Of a DNA stretch of 64,000 bases, positions 22,430 to 32,988 are shown piece by piece. How positions within the stretch are numbered: position 1 is the first letter of the stretch; each line of letters opens with the position of its first letter. This stretch comes from Metaphire vulgaris (lineage: Eukaryota > Annelida > Clitellata > Crassiclitellata > Megascolecidae). A program made the position numbers and the translations under genes. The stretch lies in contig CM030837.1 in NCBI GenBank assembly GCA_018105865.1, positions 11,786,725 to 11,850,724 of the forward strand, in the 5' to 3' direction. The notes below the pieces were generated by a model that saw only the letters and a program-made list of their open reading frames with translations, had not been told where the DNA came from and searched no databases.

Positions 22430-23516
22430 AGACCCTATACATACAGCTCTATAGAAATTAACAAGATTTTACTTAATTACTTACTTTGTTTATATCAGGA
22501 AGTGATATAAATTCAGCCATAATTTTTAGTTACTTTTGGGTTTGTTCAATAATTTACTTTTAATTAAGCTATTTAATGTTTATAAAGGCAAAAATTCATA
22601 GTTCTGCAGTCTGCACCACTAAAAATTATTGCTGACCAATCATATTAAAACGTAGGGATGTATACCTTACCTGCTTGAGTAGTCTATCTCGTAATCTCAA
22701 TTAGAGCGTTGAGCCCAAGGTGCAGAGCAAAATGAAAAGTTTGACAAATAGAAGAGTCCAGGTTTCGTGGGCAACATCTTAAATGATATTGCATTGTCGC
22801 TTACGAGACATTATTAAATTTTTATTATCTACTACTCGGATTTAGACGTCTAAACAGTTAACTGTCTAGTTCAAGCAAGAGAAATGTCTTAAATGCAGTC
22901 AGATGACTCAGTTCCCCTAATCTCCATAAAATTTGGACGCTTCACCGGTGATTTCGACAAACCCATACGATTTATCTAAACTTCTAAAGAGTTAAACGCC
23001 ATTCTCTCAGCAGGGTGGCGTAGTTATCCCCCTCCCCATGTTACTAACGCAGCAAGGTTGTTGTACAGCCGTCAACTATCTAAATCTAGTGAATTCTGCT
23101 CAAAAGCATCTTGACATCGTTCCCATAATGACCGTTAAGTGACATGAAAGTTTACACTTAGGGTCAATCAACCAGAGACCAGGTTCCTACAGTCCGACTG
23201 CTTGTTCGTCCCCAATGGATTAATTATCAGGTTTAAAAGGTTCACATTTGTAGGCAATCTGGATAAACGCAGTGACGGTACTCCAGTGACTTGAGTGTCA
23301 AACTATTGAGCAAACGTTATAGGGCTTACATGTTAGAGTGGGGGCAACACATGATGAACAAATGCTGAGTCCACTCTAAATCAATGGAGAGAATCGGACC
23401 CCCGTGGATCGTCATTTCGGAACCGAAACTCCAAAAATATGAAATTTCAAATATAGAAATTTCAGGAAGAGCATGCATTGAGACTGGAAAATGTGTTAAC
23501 TGGTATATAAAAAGTT
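22430..23516. other. Body of the 6.2-kb hAT-like element
   Basis: No transposase frame seen. 22440-22495 resembles the SINE-like tail at 4965-5004. Confidence 0.4.
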
Positions 23517-23609
23517 GAAATATTGGGGGGCCCAACAAGTGCTGGGCCCCCCTGCCCGAATTATTGGGGGGCCCGGGCCCCCCGGGCCCCCTATGGATTG
23601 ACGCCTATG

Positions 23610-24111
23610 TCCCAGACTACCAACTAGATCGGCTGCAATCAGTCATGAATGCTGCAGCCAGATTGATTTTCGGCGTAAAGTGGCATGGACACGTGACTCC
23701 TCTGCTCAAGGACAATCTACACTGGTTGAAGACAGCAGAGCGGATTGCATATAAGCGATGTGTGCTAACTTATCGGGCCCTTAACGACACTACCTGCCCC
23801 GACTAGCCTACCTGTCAGCGCTAATACACAGATCGACCCGGCCAGATTCGGCGAGACAGCTGCGTTCCAGTAAGCGAGTCCGCCTTCTGGTTCCGCCTCC
23901 ATCGAAGACGGCCGTGTTAGGCGAAAGATCTGTGACTCGGGGCAACCCGCTACTTTGGAATGCTCTTCCGGATGAGGTTGCAGTGGCGTCTTCCTTTGAA
24001 CTGTTCGCTTCAAAACTAAAAATGCACCTGTTTCGCAATTCTTATGGAGATGGACTGTAAATCGCTCTTGCCTATGGCCTTAGTCGTGTTATAGCGTTGG
24101 ATAAATCAGCC

Positions 24112-24176
<65 letters not shown>
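23610..24176 (+). pseudogene. L2-like LINE, downstream half of the split copy
   Basis: Continues from 17381: DYQLDRLQSVMNAAARLIFG, HVTPLLKDNLHWLKTAERI, CVLTYRALNDTTCPD. A one-base shift then leads to SVTRGNPLLWNALPDE and KLKMHLFRNSYGDGL stop. A short UTR precedes (AATAAT)n at 24111-24174, the L2-like tail. Confidence 0.88.
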
Positions 24177-24178
<2 letters not shown>

Positions 24179-24350
24179 GCAAATGCCTCCCTCATTCAGT
24201 AGACTGTGTTAGCACTAAAATGGTTGTTGACCGAATTGATTGTTAAGGACAGGGTTGGCATTGTTTACCATATGGCGGCTGTTTAAGTGTTAAGAAATTT
24301 CACAGCTTTGTTCACATTATTCTTTTTGTGCAGACGCCTAACTTACCTAA

Positions 24351-24733
24351 GAGGTCGTCCATAAATTACGTAACGCGGTTAGGGGTGTCCGGCCATTTGT
24401 TACGAAGTGTGACGACGAGGGGGGTCCGTAAATGTGACGTAACGCAAAAAATTTTAAGTGATGACCTTTGACCTTTTATGCTTGTCAGAGATTTTGGAGA
24501 GGAAAAAATACAAGGATGACCATTTTTGCTTGTCAGGGTTTTTCGAGAGAAAAAAATACAAGGATGATCTTTTTTGCTTGTCAAGACATTTCAGAAGACG
24601 AAAATGATATAATGAATGGGGTTCGGCCCGTTGTTACGTCATATTTTAGGGGGTCTGACGTTTTGTTACGTCGCGTTACGTAGGGGAGGGGTAAAAGTGC
24701 CAAAATCGCGTAACGTAATTTATGGACGACCCC
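24351..24733. mobile_element. TIR element, GGTCGTCCATAAATTACGT family, TAA duplication
   Basis: Ends GAGGTCGTCCATAAATTACG and complement GGGGTCGTCCATAAATTACG, flanked by TAA on both sides. Three hairpin-motif copies (about 24460, 24513, 24562) lie in tandem at a spacing near 50 bp. A relative is at 39937-40250. Confidence 0.78.
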
Positions 24734-24760
24734 TAATGAAAATGTATCTAATGATGCATC

Positions 24761-24949
24761 CAGGGGCGTAGCGACGGGGGGGGGTATATCGGTATATATA
24801 CTCCCCCAAAATCAGTCTACCTTAAAGTTTTTTATATGATTTACATGTGGTTATATGTGGTTTATGTGGTTTATAGTTAAGATTTATACCCACCCAAAAT
24901 ATTTATACCCAGTTTACCCACCCAAATCAAATTCCTGGCTACGCCCCTG
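24761..24949. mobile_element. hAT MITE, CAGGGGCGTAGCGACGGGGG family
   Basis: Inverted ends CAGGGGCGTAGC / GCTACGCCCCTG; identical octamers GATGCATC on both sides. Sister copy at 61176-61357. Confidence 0.9.
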
Positions 24950-24963
24950 GATGCATCTTGTAT

Positions 24964-25147
24964 CATTGGCGGCTCCACAGGGGCCAGGGGGCCCGTGCCC
25001 CCTATTGAGTGCCTGACCCCCCAGTGGCCCCCCAGTTGGGACCCTATACTTAATGCTACATACATTAAACAACAAATGGTTGGCCCCCATGATTAGAAGT
25101 TACCACCCCAACGGCCCCCCACTTGCCAAATCCTAGAGCCGCCACTG
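24964..25147. mobile_element. hAT MITE, CAGTGGCGGCTCTAG family (reverse)
   Basis: Ends CATTGGCGGCTC and complement CAGTGGCGGCTCTAGGATTT; flanks TCTTGTAT and TCTTATAT, 7 of 8. Contains the internal AAGTTACCACCCCAACGG shared with 28042 and 42051. Confidence 0.82.
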
Positions 25148-25442
25148 TCTTATATCTAGATACATTTCAAAAGAATCTGTATCTAGATATATTTTGTCTA
25201 GGTATCTTGTATCTTAAATACATTTTAGATGCAGTATCTGTATCTGAGATACATTCAGAAAGTATTTTGCCCATCACTGCATATACTGTAGGTTACTTAT
25301 GTGAAAGGAAACTACAAAAACTGTCAGAAGTTTCAAATAGGCCTATTTCCTTTATTGTAATAGGCCAACCCATAATCTCAGTTGGAGTATAGGCCTACAT
25401 CTATGCAACGCTGAGAGTTTCGTAAGCACAGGATCGAATAAA

Positions 25443-25755
25443 AGAGGCGGTTCTCAAAATTCTTGGTGGGTGATGCAAGGAATTTTTAGGAAATTGGTGG
25501 GGGATGAGATGAAATTTCGAAAATGGTTGACAAGCGAAAAGATGATTTACAGTGGTTTGCCCGGCAAATGTGTATAAAATTTCCCGAAAAAGGTTGACAA
25601 GCAAAAAAGTCACCAGCTCTGTTTTGTATACAAATACCTGGCCGACATGTAACAGCGTAAAGACTTGCATCGCTAAATCCTCTGAAACCCTGACAAGCAG
25701 AAGAAAGATCGGTGGGGGATGCATCCCCCGTCATCCCCAATGTGGAACCGCCCCT
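25443..25755. mobile_element. hAT-like MITE with three hairpin motifs
   Basis: GAGGCGGTTCTCAAAATT at the left matches the complement of the right end (CAGGGGCGGTTCCACATTGG). No clean target duplication. Motif copies lie at 25526, 25593 and (degenerate) 25690. Confidence 0.6.
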
Positions 25756-25793
25756 GGAGGCGGTAACTCATTTATTTTGGACATGCTTCTTCT

Positions 25794-26031
25794 CAGTGGC
25801 GTAGCAGCCATATGGACAACTTGGCCAAATGCCAAGGGCCCCGACCTACAAAGGGCCCCCGACCCAATGTACACACAAATTAATTTTTCGCAAAGTTGTA
25901 AAGTTGTCAGATCTAAAGACCGAACAAGCAAAAAAGGTCGTCAACATTTTCACAAACTTGTCAGATCGTCTCTGGATAGGGCCCCTGCCCGTTTTTCGCC
26001 AAGGGCCCCCGAGCATGTTGCTACGCCACTG
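25794..26031. mobile_element. hAT MITE, CAGTGGCGTAGCAGCC family, copy 1
   Basis: Ends CAGTGGCGTAGCAGCCATAT and complement CAGTGGCGTAGCAACATGC; flanks 6 of 8 alike. Hairpin motif at 25921-25944. A better-preserved copy is at 44845-45089. Confidence 0.8.
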
Positions 26032-26254
26032 GTTTTTCTTTAGGTGTTGTGTATTTCTACGTTAGCGACCATGGATTTCTACTTTGTTCAATCTTGATTA
26101 ATCCTATATTATTCTTTACTCCCATTCTCCCTCAATTCTTTCTAGCAGGCAGTATACATAGGCGTTTCTCTGACTTCCCTAGCTATTTCCCCTCCACTTT
26201 TCCGGTTATTGCCAAATGCTCTACGCCATCCTTCCTATCAACCAACCAATCAAT

Positions 26255-26450
26255 CAACTTCTAAGGCGCCACTGTCATAATGCCCGGGGTGTCAGCCGAT
26301 GGCGCACCAAATCCAAATAGAATTAGAGTCAGGTCAATCCGGAAGATCAGTCAGAACAGCGGGGGAGCAATCTAAGGGGGATAACTTGGATAAGCCAAGT
26401 AAAACAGGTACGTTTTAAGATCAGACCTGAAAGATGATAACTTGTTAGTT
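26255..26450. repeat. Interspersed repeat (SINE or LINE 3' UTR), copy 1
   Basis: CTAAGGCGCCACTGTCATAA, then GCCGATGGCGCACCAAATCC, also present at 48207-48345 with about 80% identity by eye. A shorter CTATAGCGC-type match occurs at 63388. No ends or duplication found. Confidence 0.5.
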
Positions 26451-26472
26451 ATACGAAGTGAAACTGGCATTG

Positions 26473-26660
26473 GGGCTGTCCATTAATTACGTCAACAATT
26501 TAGGGGAGGGAGTTTGAAAAAGTTTGACAGTTGTTGACAGGGGAGTGGGCTCAATAGAAGTTGACGTCAGCAATTTCACTTTTTACAAATAATCAAAAAT
26601 AGGGAATTTCAGGGAATAGGCCTACTACTTATTACAATGGAAAAAACATGGCATTTTAAA
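26473..26660. mobile_element. Left part of a GGGGCTGTCCATTAATTACG element
   Basis: Close match to 52367-52550 (same AAAGTTTGACAGTTGTTGAC interior); right half lost. Confidence 0.7.
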
Positions 26661-26949
26661 AACTAGTGTCCATTGTAATGGACTGATATTTTTCTACTTG
26701 GAAATTTAGCTATTTAGAAGTCTATGGTTCATAGGTCAACAACATGGCGTCTGTAAGCGATCGGTACATGTGTCCATGGAGTTATTATTAGAGGAGACGG
26801 CATTACGTCATTTGGCTGAAGCCAACTATTTGGGAAATTCCCAAACGGCAGCCACATTGGTAGACCCAAAAAATCATCAGCTGAGCCATGGGGAATAGCT
26901 GCGATCTAAGAACTTTTTATTAGTATGTAATGAAAATGGAGATTCAGAT

Positions 26950-28387
26950 CAGTGGAGTCTTCAGGATTTGGCAAGTGAAGGGGGGAAGTGGGGGTGTTGG
27001 GGTGGCAACTTCTAATCAGGGTCCTACCGCTTGTTGTTAGGTATGTAGTAGAGATGTGCGGGTACAGCAAAATGCATACCCTATCCGTACCCGTGGAAAA
27101 ACTTTTTTACCCTACCCTACCCGTACCCGCTAGCGCTATACTCTACCCGACCCGTACCCGTAAGCTGTATACCCGTACCCGTACCCGACTTTGGTTGGAA
27201 TTTGGAGTTTTTGGATTTGGAATTTTGGACCCGTACCCGCGGGTGCGTTTACTGGTACAAGTACTACAAGGACCTGTACATGGGCCCGTGAACCCGTATC
27301 CGTTCCTAGAGACTATAGAGAGGCAACAGTGAAATAGGGGCTACGAAATTGGGATAACTATTCATTGTAAATAGCACGCATGTTTAGATTAGGACAGATC
27401 TAGTACTTAGGAATCAGGATAATCAGTCAGCTAGCCTAAGCCGACATGAATGGGCTTCTTTAAAATATTTAGTAGATATCATTTATCTATGAGCAGGCAT
27501 TAGAGCTCAAGTTAAACCACAAAACTTTACCAGAAGAACTTACTCGGTCGAAGAGTCCTTGGAGGAGTCAGAGGACGCCATTATAGATTTATTACTGATG
27601 ATGTCAGATTACGTCATCTGTATTTCCTTTATGTTTTCAGTAAGTAAAATGCATGCTGTCTGACAAACTGAACGCGATGTACAAGTTATACTAATACACT
27701 TTACTCAATATTATTTTTCTATTACTGCATTGCTAATTTGCTATAGTAGTGAGAAATGAAAATATAACTTTTCGGGTAAAACGGGTATACCCGTACCCGT
27801 AGCCGCTATACCCGTACCCGTAGCGCTGTACCCGTACCCGACCCGTACCCGTAAAATGTGTACCCTACCCTACCCGTACCCGCGGGTACGGGTACGGGTA
27901 GGGTATACCCGCGGGTACGGGTATACCCGCGGGTACGGGTATACCCGCACATCCCTAGTATGTAGTATTAAGTATATGGTTCCAACAGGGTGGCCACTGG
28001 GGGCCAGGCACTCAATAGGGGGCACGGACCCACCCTGGGCCCAGTGGCGGCTCCAGGATTTGGCAAGTGGGGGGTGTTGGGGTGGCAACTTCTAATCAGG
28101 GGGTCCTACCGCTTGTTGTTAGGTATGTAGTATTAAGTATAGGGTTCCAACAGGGTGGCCACTGGGGGCCAGGCACTCAATAGGGGGCACGGACCCACCC
28201 TGGGCCCAGTGGCGGCTCCAGGATTTGGCAAGTAGGGGCCGTTGGGGTGGCAACTTCTAATCATGGGGCCTACCGTTTGTTGTTAGGTATGTAATATTAA
28301 GTATAGGGTCCCAACAGAGGGCCACTGGGAGGCCAGGCACTCAATATGGGCACGCCCCCCCAGACCCCCCTTGTGGAGCCGCCACTG
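26950..28387. mobile_element. Head-to-tail trimer of a hAT MITE
   Basis: Three CAGTGGCGGCTCCAG-family monomers (start points 26950, 28042, 28207) in the same orientation within one pair of flanks (ATTCAGAT / ATTAAGAT, 7 of 8). Inner monomers lack the final GGAGCCGCCACTG and join directly GGGCC|CAGTGG. Monomer 1 is interrupted by the 909-bp hAT at 27049. Confidence 0.82.
27049..27957. mobile_element. hAT element with CGGGTACGGGTA iterons
   Basis: Ends TAGAGATGTGCGGGTA and complement TAGGGATGTGCGGGTA; identical octamers GTATGTAG at 27041-27048 and 27958-27965. ACCCGTACCCGT arrays occur inside both ends. No transposase. Confidence 0.9.
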
Positions 28388-28477
28388 ATTAAGATGCTAT
28401 TGTTCGACATTTGTGTTTGAAAAATAGCAAGTGGACAGTACATTGGATGACGTCAATCGTGTTTTCAATAAGACATG

Positions 28478-28905
28478 GGGGCTGTCCATTAATTATGTCA
28501 ACAATTTTTGGGCAATTTTCGACCCACTCCCAGAAATATTTTTACACCCTCCTAACACCTCTCAAAACCACCCCCACCCCCAATTTGAGGTCAACCCCTC
28601 CCCCAAATTTGGTAATGTGACAATGCAAAATGGATACTAATTAGCTCTGAACACCCCTCCCCCCAATGGAGGACACCCCTCCCCAAACTTTTATTGTCGG
28701 ATGACATTTTTGTCAGCCTTTTTCCGGGGAGAGACTTAAAAATTCCGACACCCTCCCCGATTTTCCCGACACCCTCCCCCAAATTCAAAATCCTAGAAAT
28801 AACACTGCCCCTCCCCCTTGTCATCAACTGTCAACTTTCAGTTACCCCACCCCAATAATTACAATAATTATGTCAAAAACTCCCCCCCCCAAGATGAATG
28901 ACAGG
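28478..28905. mobile_element. GGGGCTGTCCATTAATTATG element, C-rich variant
   Basis: Left end clear; the right part is degenerate (ATTATGTCAAAAACTCCCC). Interior repeats of ACACCCTCCCC, and a degenerate hairpin motif at 28700. A reverse partial copy of its interior is at 50926-51190. Confidence 0.65.
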
Positions 28906-29129
28906 TCCCAATAACATAGTTATTATTTATGAAAAAAATTAAAAGGGTATGATATAACTCTGACTTAATACTTCTGTATTCGTCCGATTCAACCACAATG
29001 GCCGCTAACAATGGAGGTGCTATTTTTAGCCTACGCGCTACTGGTTTCACGCAGCCTGGTTAGAAATGACGTAATGCCGTCTCCTCTAATAATAACTCCA
29101 TGCATGTGTCCATTTAAATTGACGCAGGG

Positions 29130-29965
29130 ACTCAGAAGGATATGCCAAAACGAGATCATAACCCAAACACTGCAGTTCTGCAGACTTGCTGCACCACGGG
29201 GATTCAGGCCTTCCTCCTGGCTGCCCAACTCAGGTGGACTGGTCAATGCATTCGTATGGACGACACGAGAATTCCAAAGATGGCCTTAGATGGAAGCAGG
29301 GCCTCCGAGAGGGGGGGCAGGGGGGCAACTGCACAGGGGCCCGGCGGTCTGGAGGGGGCCCGGGCCGATGATGAATATGTATAATTAACAATAAAATGAG
29401 TAATAACACTAAAGAATGGTTAAGATGTTAGTTCAGCAGAGGGGCCTGGCGAGCACAAGGGGGCCCGGGACACAGTGCTAAACGGCTGACAAGCAAAAAA
29501 AAAGGTCGTCAAGAAATTAATACTTCTCAAGGGCCCGTCGGCCATTCTGCACAGGGGCCCGGAATTTCTCTCGGAGGGCCTGGATGGAAGATGGAGCTCG
29601 ATCGATCGGAAGACTCAGGAAGCGATTCAGAGACTCACTGAAATACAACCTCAAAGTCTGCTCAATTCTTTAGGAGCAACTCGAGCTGCTCGCACAGGAT
29701 AGGACAAGCTGACGTGATCGATGCACAGATGGCATTTCAAACTTTGAGGCCCGTCGCATCAACCTAGCCTACTAGAGGAAAAACGTCGGCAACGCAAAGA
29801 CAGACAGCCGACCGCAACTGGAAGCTTCTCTTGCGACATATGCCACCGCCCTTGCACCTCTCGAATTGGACTTTTTACCCACAAGAGAACACACTAACCC
29901 ACACAGATGCAGGATCCGTCGTTTCGGCGGCCTAGTCCAACAGTCCAACAACAACGTGCGCGGTC
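29130..29965 (+). pseudogene. LINE C-terminus with terminal zinc-finger, relic
   Basis: Reads AAQLRWTGQCIRMDDTRIPK, is broken by a MITE, and resumes with KTQEAIQRLTEIQ, then LEEKRRQRKDRQ and CDICHRPCTSRIGLFTHKRT. A terminal C-x-x-C-x(12)-H-x-x-x-H finger after an R-R-Q-R-K block is typical of one large LINE family of animals. A stop at about 29703 and frame loss make it inactive. Confidence 0.75.
29297..29582. mobile_element. hAT MITE, CAGGGCCTCCGAGAG family, copy 1
   Basis: Perfect ends CAGGGCCTCCGAGAG; identical octamers GATGGAAG at 29289-29296 and 29583-29590, duplicating a codon stretch of the host LINE. Contains the hairpin motif at 29485-29511 and GGGCCC-rich arms. A reverse partial copy is at 36018-36215. 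Confidence 0.9.
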
Positions 29966-30359
29966 CACAAAAATTGACAGTGAATAATCTTGTGTTTGTG
30001 TGTGCATAGGGAATAGCATAGTTTTTATTATTTCTTGTGTGGTAGGCCTAATCGTGTATGTTAGTATTTGCCCTATTTGTAAGTTTCGCTTTGAGATCCC
30101 AGAATGCTGCCTTGGCCATTCGGGCCCATTCCTATTCTTGATGTTATGTCTTTCTAATATTTTCCACCGCTGGTCATCACGCTGTATTTGAAGTGTACCA
30201 CTTGCTGATTTCATTGCAATTAGTCAATTTCTGCATTAGATTTTAATATGTAACGGACTGAGATCGGTTAGTTGACGACATGACAGCTTTGTCCCGGGTC
30301 TAGGAGAAAACATGTATTAAATGTGGGAAGAAGGCCCCGGGCGGTTGCCCGTACTGCTC

Positions 30360-30379
30360 GCCCCTAGGCCGGCCCTGAT
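30360..30379. mobile_element. Orphan hAT right end
   Basis: CGCCCCTAGGCCGGCCCTG has the shape of a CAGGGCCGGCC-type terminus, but no left partner was found. Confidence 0.4.
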
Positions 30380-30486
30380 TATTCCAATTTCGAAACTGTT
30401 CTATTGATTTTAATCCTATGTTGTTTTTGTAAAGTCGGAGATGAAGCACTATTGACGAGTGAAAACTTTTAAAAGCTTAACGTGAT

Positions 30487-30604
30487 TTAGAGTGGCTTAG
30501 GAGTCATTAATGCCTGTGTGAAAGCCACTAGGGGCGCTAAAGGGGATTGAACCCGCTTCGTCAGCCTACCACTCCAGCACCTAACCCACTCTGACACCTT
30601 CCAC
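30487..30604 (-). repeat. tRNA-derived SINE head, minus strand
   Basis: Complement reads GGTGTCAGAGTGGGTTAGG (A-box region) and GCGGGTTCAATCCCC (B box) at tRNA-like spacing of about 35 bp. It lacks a tRNA 3' acceptor complement, so it is read as a SINE head rather than a working tRNA gene. Confidence 0.55.
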
Positions 30605-30635
30605 CGTAGACTATTTAGTTTTCTATTACGCCTAA

Positions 30636-30880
30636 TGGAGCGGGAAGTTAGCATGCAGAGTGGTAACAACACTGGACGATAGAGCAGAAGGTCGCGGGTT
30701 CGATCCCCGCAGGTGCCCAAAGGTCGACTCAGCCTTACTCGCTAGAGGGCGGTGGTAAACTGAGTCGCAGCGTTAAGCTGCGAGATAAAACTTTGGTCTG
30801 GGAAAAGTAATGGCAACCTACCCCAGATTAATGGCTTATACCACCTACGTTGCTGATTGCCTTGACCGGAGATAAGCGCC
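30636..30880 (+). repeat. tRNA-derived SINE, plus strand
   Basis: A-box-like GTTAGCATGCAGAGTGG (30647) and B box GGTTCGATCCC (30697-30707), then a body GACTCAGCCTTACTCGCTAG. The same body follows a B-box-like GGGATCGATCC at 57405, so this is a dispersed family. It stands head to head with the SINE at 30487-30604. Confidence 0.65.
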
Positions 30881-31350
30881 AGAACCCAACGCTCGGACTC
30901 GAGTACGGGACCTACCTTTACCTTTTTAATATTGTACACTACATACGCGCACACTCACACACGCGCACACACAGAGGTTATCATTGCAAAATTAGCAGTC
31001 GACCTGAACCCATATTAAAAAAAAGAGTGCAAGAATTAACTGGACATTAAGCATATTTTTGTAATTGACAGCAGGTCGAACGACAGCAAAAGTTCAATCC
31101 CGAGAACGATTCAGAGTGAAAATAAATTGAAAGAATCGGAGACAAAAGTCTTATTTGTGCCATTCATGCAGTGTTTCATTCAAGTAGCGGTGTTTACTTA
31201 GCGCCCGCAGTTCAACAATGTCACCTCAAATAACAAAACCTGACACAGGTGTTCCAATGCGATCTACTAAATCGACTAAATCAACTCATTGTCAAAACGT
31301 GTTTCTCATGTAGCAATAAAAAAGTGAAGCATGAATATAGGCCTATACAT

Positions 31351-31351
31351 A

Positions 31352-31418
<67 letters not shown>

Positions 31419-31447
31419 CGGCTTTGGGCCTGGTTTTAAGTGGTTTT

Positions 31448-31493
<46 letters not shown>

Positions 31494-31509
31494 GCCTATA
31501 TGCCTATGC

Positions 31510-31548
<39 letters not shown>

Positions 31549-31600
31549 CATACATACATACATACATACATACATACATACATACATACATGCATACATA
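31351..31600. repeat. Compound microsatellite (TA)n-(CA)n-(TA)n-(CATA)n
   Basis: Dinucleotide and CATA tetranucleotide tracts. Tyr/Ile, His/Thr and Cys/Val frames across it are artefacts. It abuts the 5' break of the LINE at 31621. Confidence 0.95.
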
Positions 31601-31620
31601 CATAGACCTACATGCATACA

Positions 31621-32925
31621 CTTAAAACTCCTTGCACCTTCTGCCTTCTTGGCTTCTGCTGCAGGCACCCGCTCTCTCCAGTCCTCCATCCTCGAAAAGG
31701 CTGGCCTGAATATGGACTCTCATGAAGCCCGGATTAGCAACGACTGGTGCTCCCTGAGTCAGTTGTCAAAACCGTCTTCCGACTCCTTACACAAATAATC
31801 TACCTGTAACCGCCCGTTAATACAGAGAGACATGATTCACATGAACACCTTGTCCCAAGCAATCCAAGAACAATATCACCAGGCACGACTCAGAGCAGTC
31901 TCGGCAGACCACGCCAGCGATTGACTGCACGCGTTCCCATTAACCGCCTGCGGCCTGCGCATGGATGACGAGACTGTTCAGAGGCGAGCCGAGGGTATGC
32001 GGCGCCCGGGGACAAAGTGCACACCGTTGGCGCCCCTAACATTGGTGACGAGCAAAAAAAGGTCGTCACATCGTTTTCGGCGCCCCTTAGCTCTTACGGC
32101 GCCCCTCTCCACCTCATACCTGTTTCTTCTTCTTTATTGTGCGTTTACTTACCCAAATACCCGATTTTGGCGCCCCCTCATCTCGGCGCCCGGGGACATA
32201 TGTACCCCCCTGTCCCCCTCGGTCCGCCTCTGAGACTGTTAGAGTCGTCGTTGGCCTCCGTCTCGGAGTCAACTTGTCCTTGCGGCGTCCAGGTATCGGA
32301 AGACGGTTCACACGGGCTGTCGTGTCAACTGGGTCCAGGTCGTGTCCCTCGACACTCCATGTTGAATGACCTGGTCCAGAGGGTTTTAGTCAGGGCAGGG
32401 ATCCCGTCCATCAAGGAGCCGGCTGGTCTCTGTAGATCCGATGGGAAATGGCCAGACGGAGACGGCATGACCCTAATCTCCTCTGGCAAGCAGGCCGAAG
32501 TCTTGTCTGGGACGCAGCGGTAGCAGACACCATGGCTCTCACATACCTACCCATCACTTCGCTCGCTGCAGGAGCCGCCGCAGAACCGCTGCTGCCAGAA
32601 AAACGCCCAAATATCAAAATCTGGCAGCCACATGCACGTTCCTGTCCATTGCATACTAGACGCTAGGCATCATCAGGCATCAACAATGACGCTCTCTGCT
32701 TTCTTAGCGAACTGGGTCGACGATTAGCTCAACAATCCGGAGACAAAGGGAAGGCAGTTTCTTCTTCAAACGTTTGTAGGCCGAAGTCACAATTCAACGC
32801 CTCAACGCAATCACCTTTCGAGGATCTTTTCCACACCTCGAACCAGACGAGAGTTAACCACACACAATTTCTATGTCTCCGGACAATTTTTTTCATAAGT
32901 TCCTCGGGAGTGAAGTACCGAGGGC

Positions 32926-32935
<10 letters not shown>
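31621..32935 (+). pseudogene. LINE relic with restriction-enzyme-like endonuclease C-terminus
   Basis: Reads SAFLASAAGTRSLQSSIL, ARLRAVSADHASD, LHAFPLTACGLRMDDETV, is broken by a MITE, then RVVVGLRLGVNLS. A C-x-C...H-x-x-x-C cluster (32274-32324), RH-x-x-LND, RSDGKWPDG and WDAAVADTMAL follow. Zinc cluster then K/R-x-P-D...D is the layout of restriction-like endonucleases in R2-type and related LINEs; that assignment is an inference. Frames shift near 32240, 32480 and 32750. Coding ends EPDES-stop at 32852, then a UTR runs into (TA)n. Confidence 0.65.
31979..32232. mobile_element. hAT MITE, CAGAGGCGRRCCGAGGG family
   Basis: Ends CAGAGGCGAGCCGAGGG and complement CAGAGGCGGACCGAGGG; identical octamers AGACTGTT (31971-31978, 32233-32240) inside the LINE codons D-E-T-V/R-V. 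Contains a perfect-stem hairpin motif at 32045-32069 and repeated GGCGCCC units. Confidence 0.9.

Positions 32936-32985
<50 letters not shown>
32931..32985. repeat. (TA)n microsatellite
   Basis: Pure TA tract between a LINE 3' end and a hAT left end. Confidence 0.95.

Positions 32986-32988
<3 letters not shown>

Larger units (their letters stand above)
17382..23609. mobile_element. 6.2-kb hAT-like element splitting an L2-like LINE
   Basis: Inverted ends CAAAGGCGTCGATCCA and complement CATAGGCGTCAATCCA (14 of 16). Identical octamers TCCCAGAC lie at 17374-17381 and 23610-23617. Joining the flanks at the duplication restores the expected LINE reading ...GLPD/YQLDRLQ, which is independent proof of insertion. 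GGGGGGCCC-rich subterminal blocks lie inside both ends. About 1.5 kb of its own body remains; the rest is later insertions (RTE at 17566-20690, hAT at 20813-22412). A second right end of this family is at about 43690-43704. Confidence 0.88.
16974..25279. mobile_element. Outer hAT-like element with AGATAC iterons, holding a nest
   Basis: Left end CAGTGATGTGTAGTATC followed by AGATAC/GTATCT arrays to about 17145. The matching arrays reappear at 25148-25265 and end CCCATCACTG. Flanks CATATAGG and CATATACT share the first six bases, so the duplication is imperfect. Between the ends lie an L2-like LINE, its 6.2-kb insert and three MITEs. The shared rare iteron supports the pairing more than the flanks do. 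Confidence 0.65.
26775..29102. mobile_element. hAT-like element (CATGGAGTTATTATTAGAGG ends) holding a nest
   Basis: About 37-bp inverted ends beginning CATGGAGTTATTATTAGAGG, near identical; identical octamers CATGTGTC at 26767-26774 and 29103-29110. Inside are a tandem-trimer MITE with its own hAT insert and a GGGGGCTGTCC element. No transposase. Confidence 0.85.

Noticed and set aside
27856..28095. Tyr/Pro/Arg repeat protein
   Set aside because: Translation of the CGGGTA iterons.
30636..30720. Functional tRNA gene
   Set aside because: A and B boxes are present, but the acceptor stem does not pair and the body continues as a dispersed repeat.
31249..31689. Long Tyr/Ile, His/Thr and Met/Tyr/Val-Cys frames
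   Set aside because: Direct translations of (TA)n, (CA)n and (CATA)n repeats; the same applies at 2040-2280, 3726-3986, 52097-52398 and 55258-55446.
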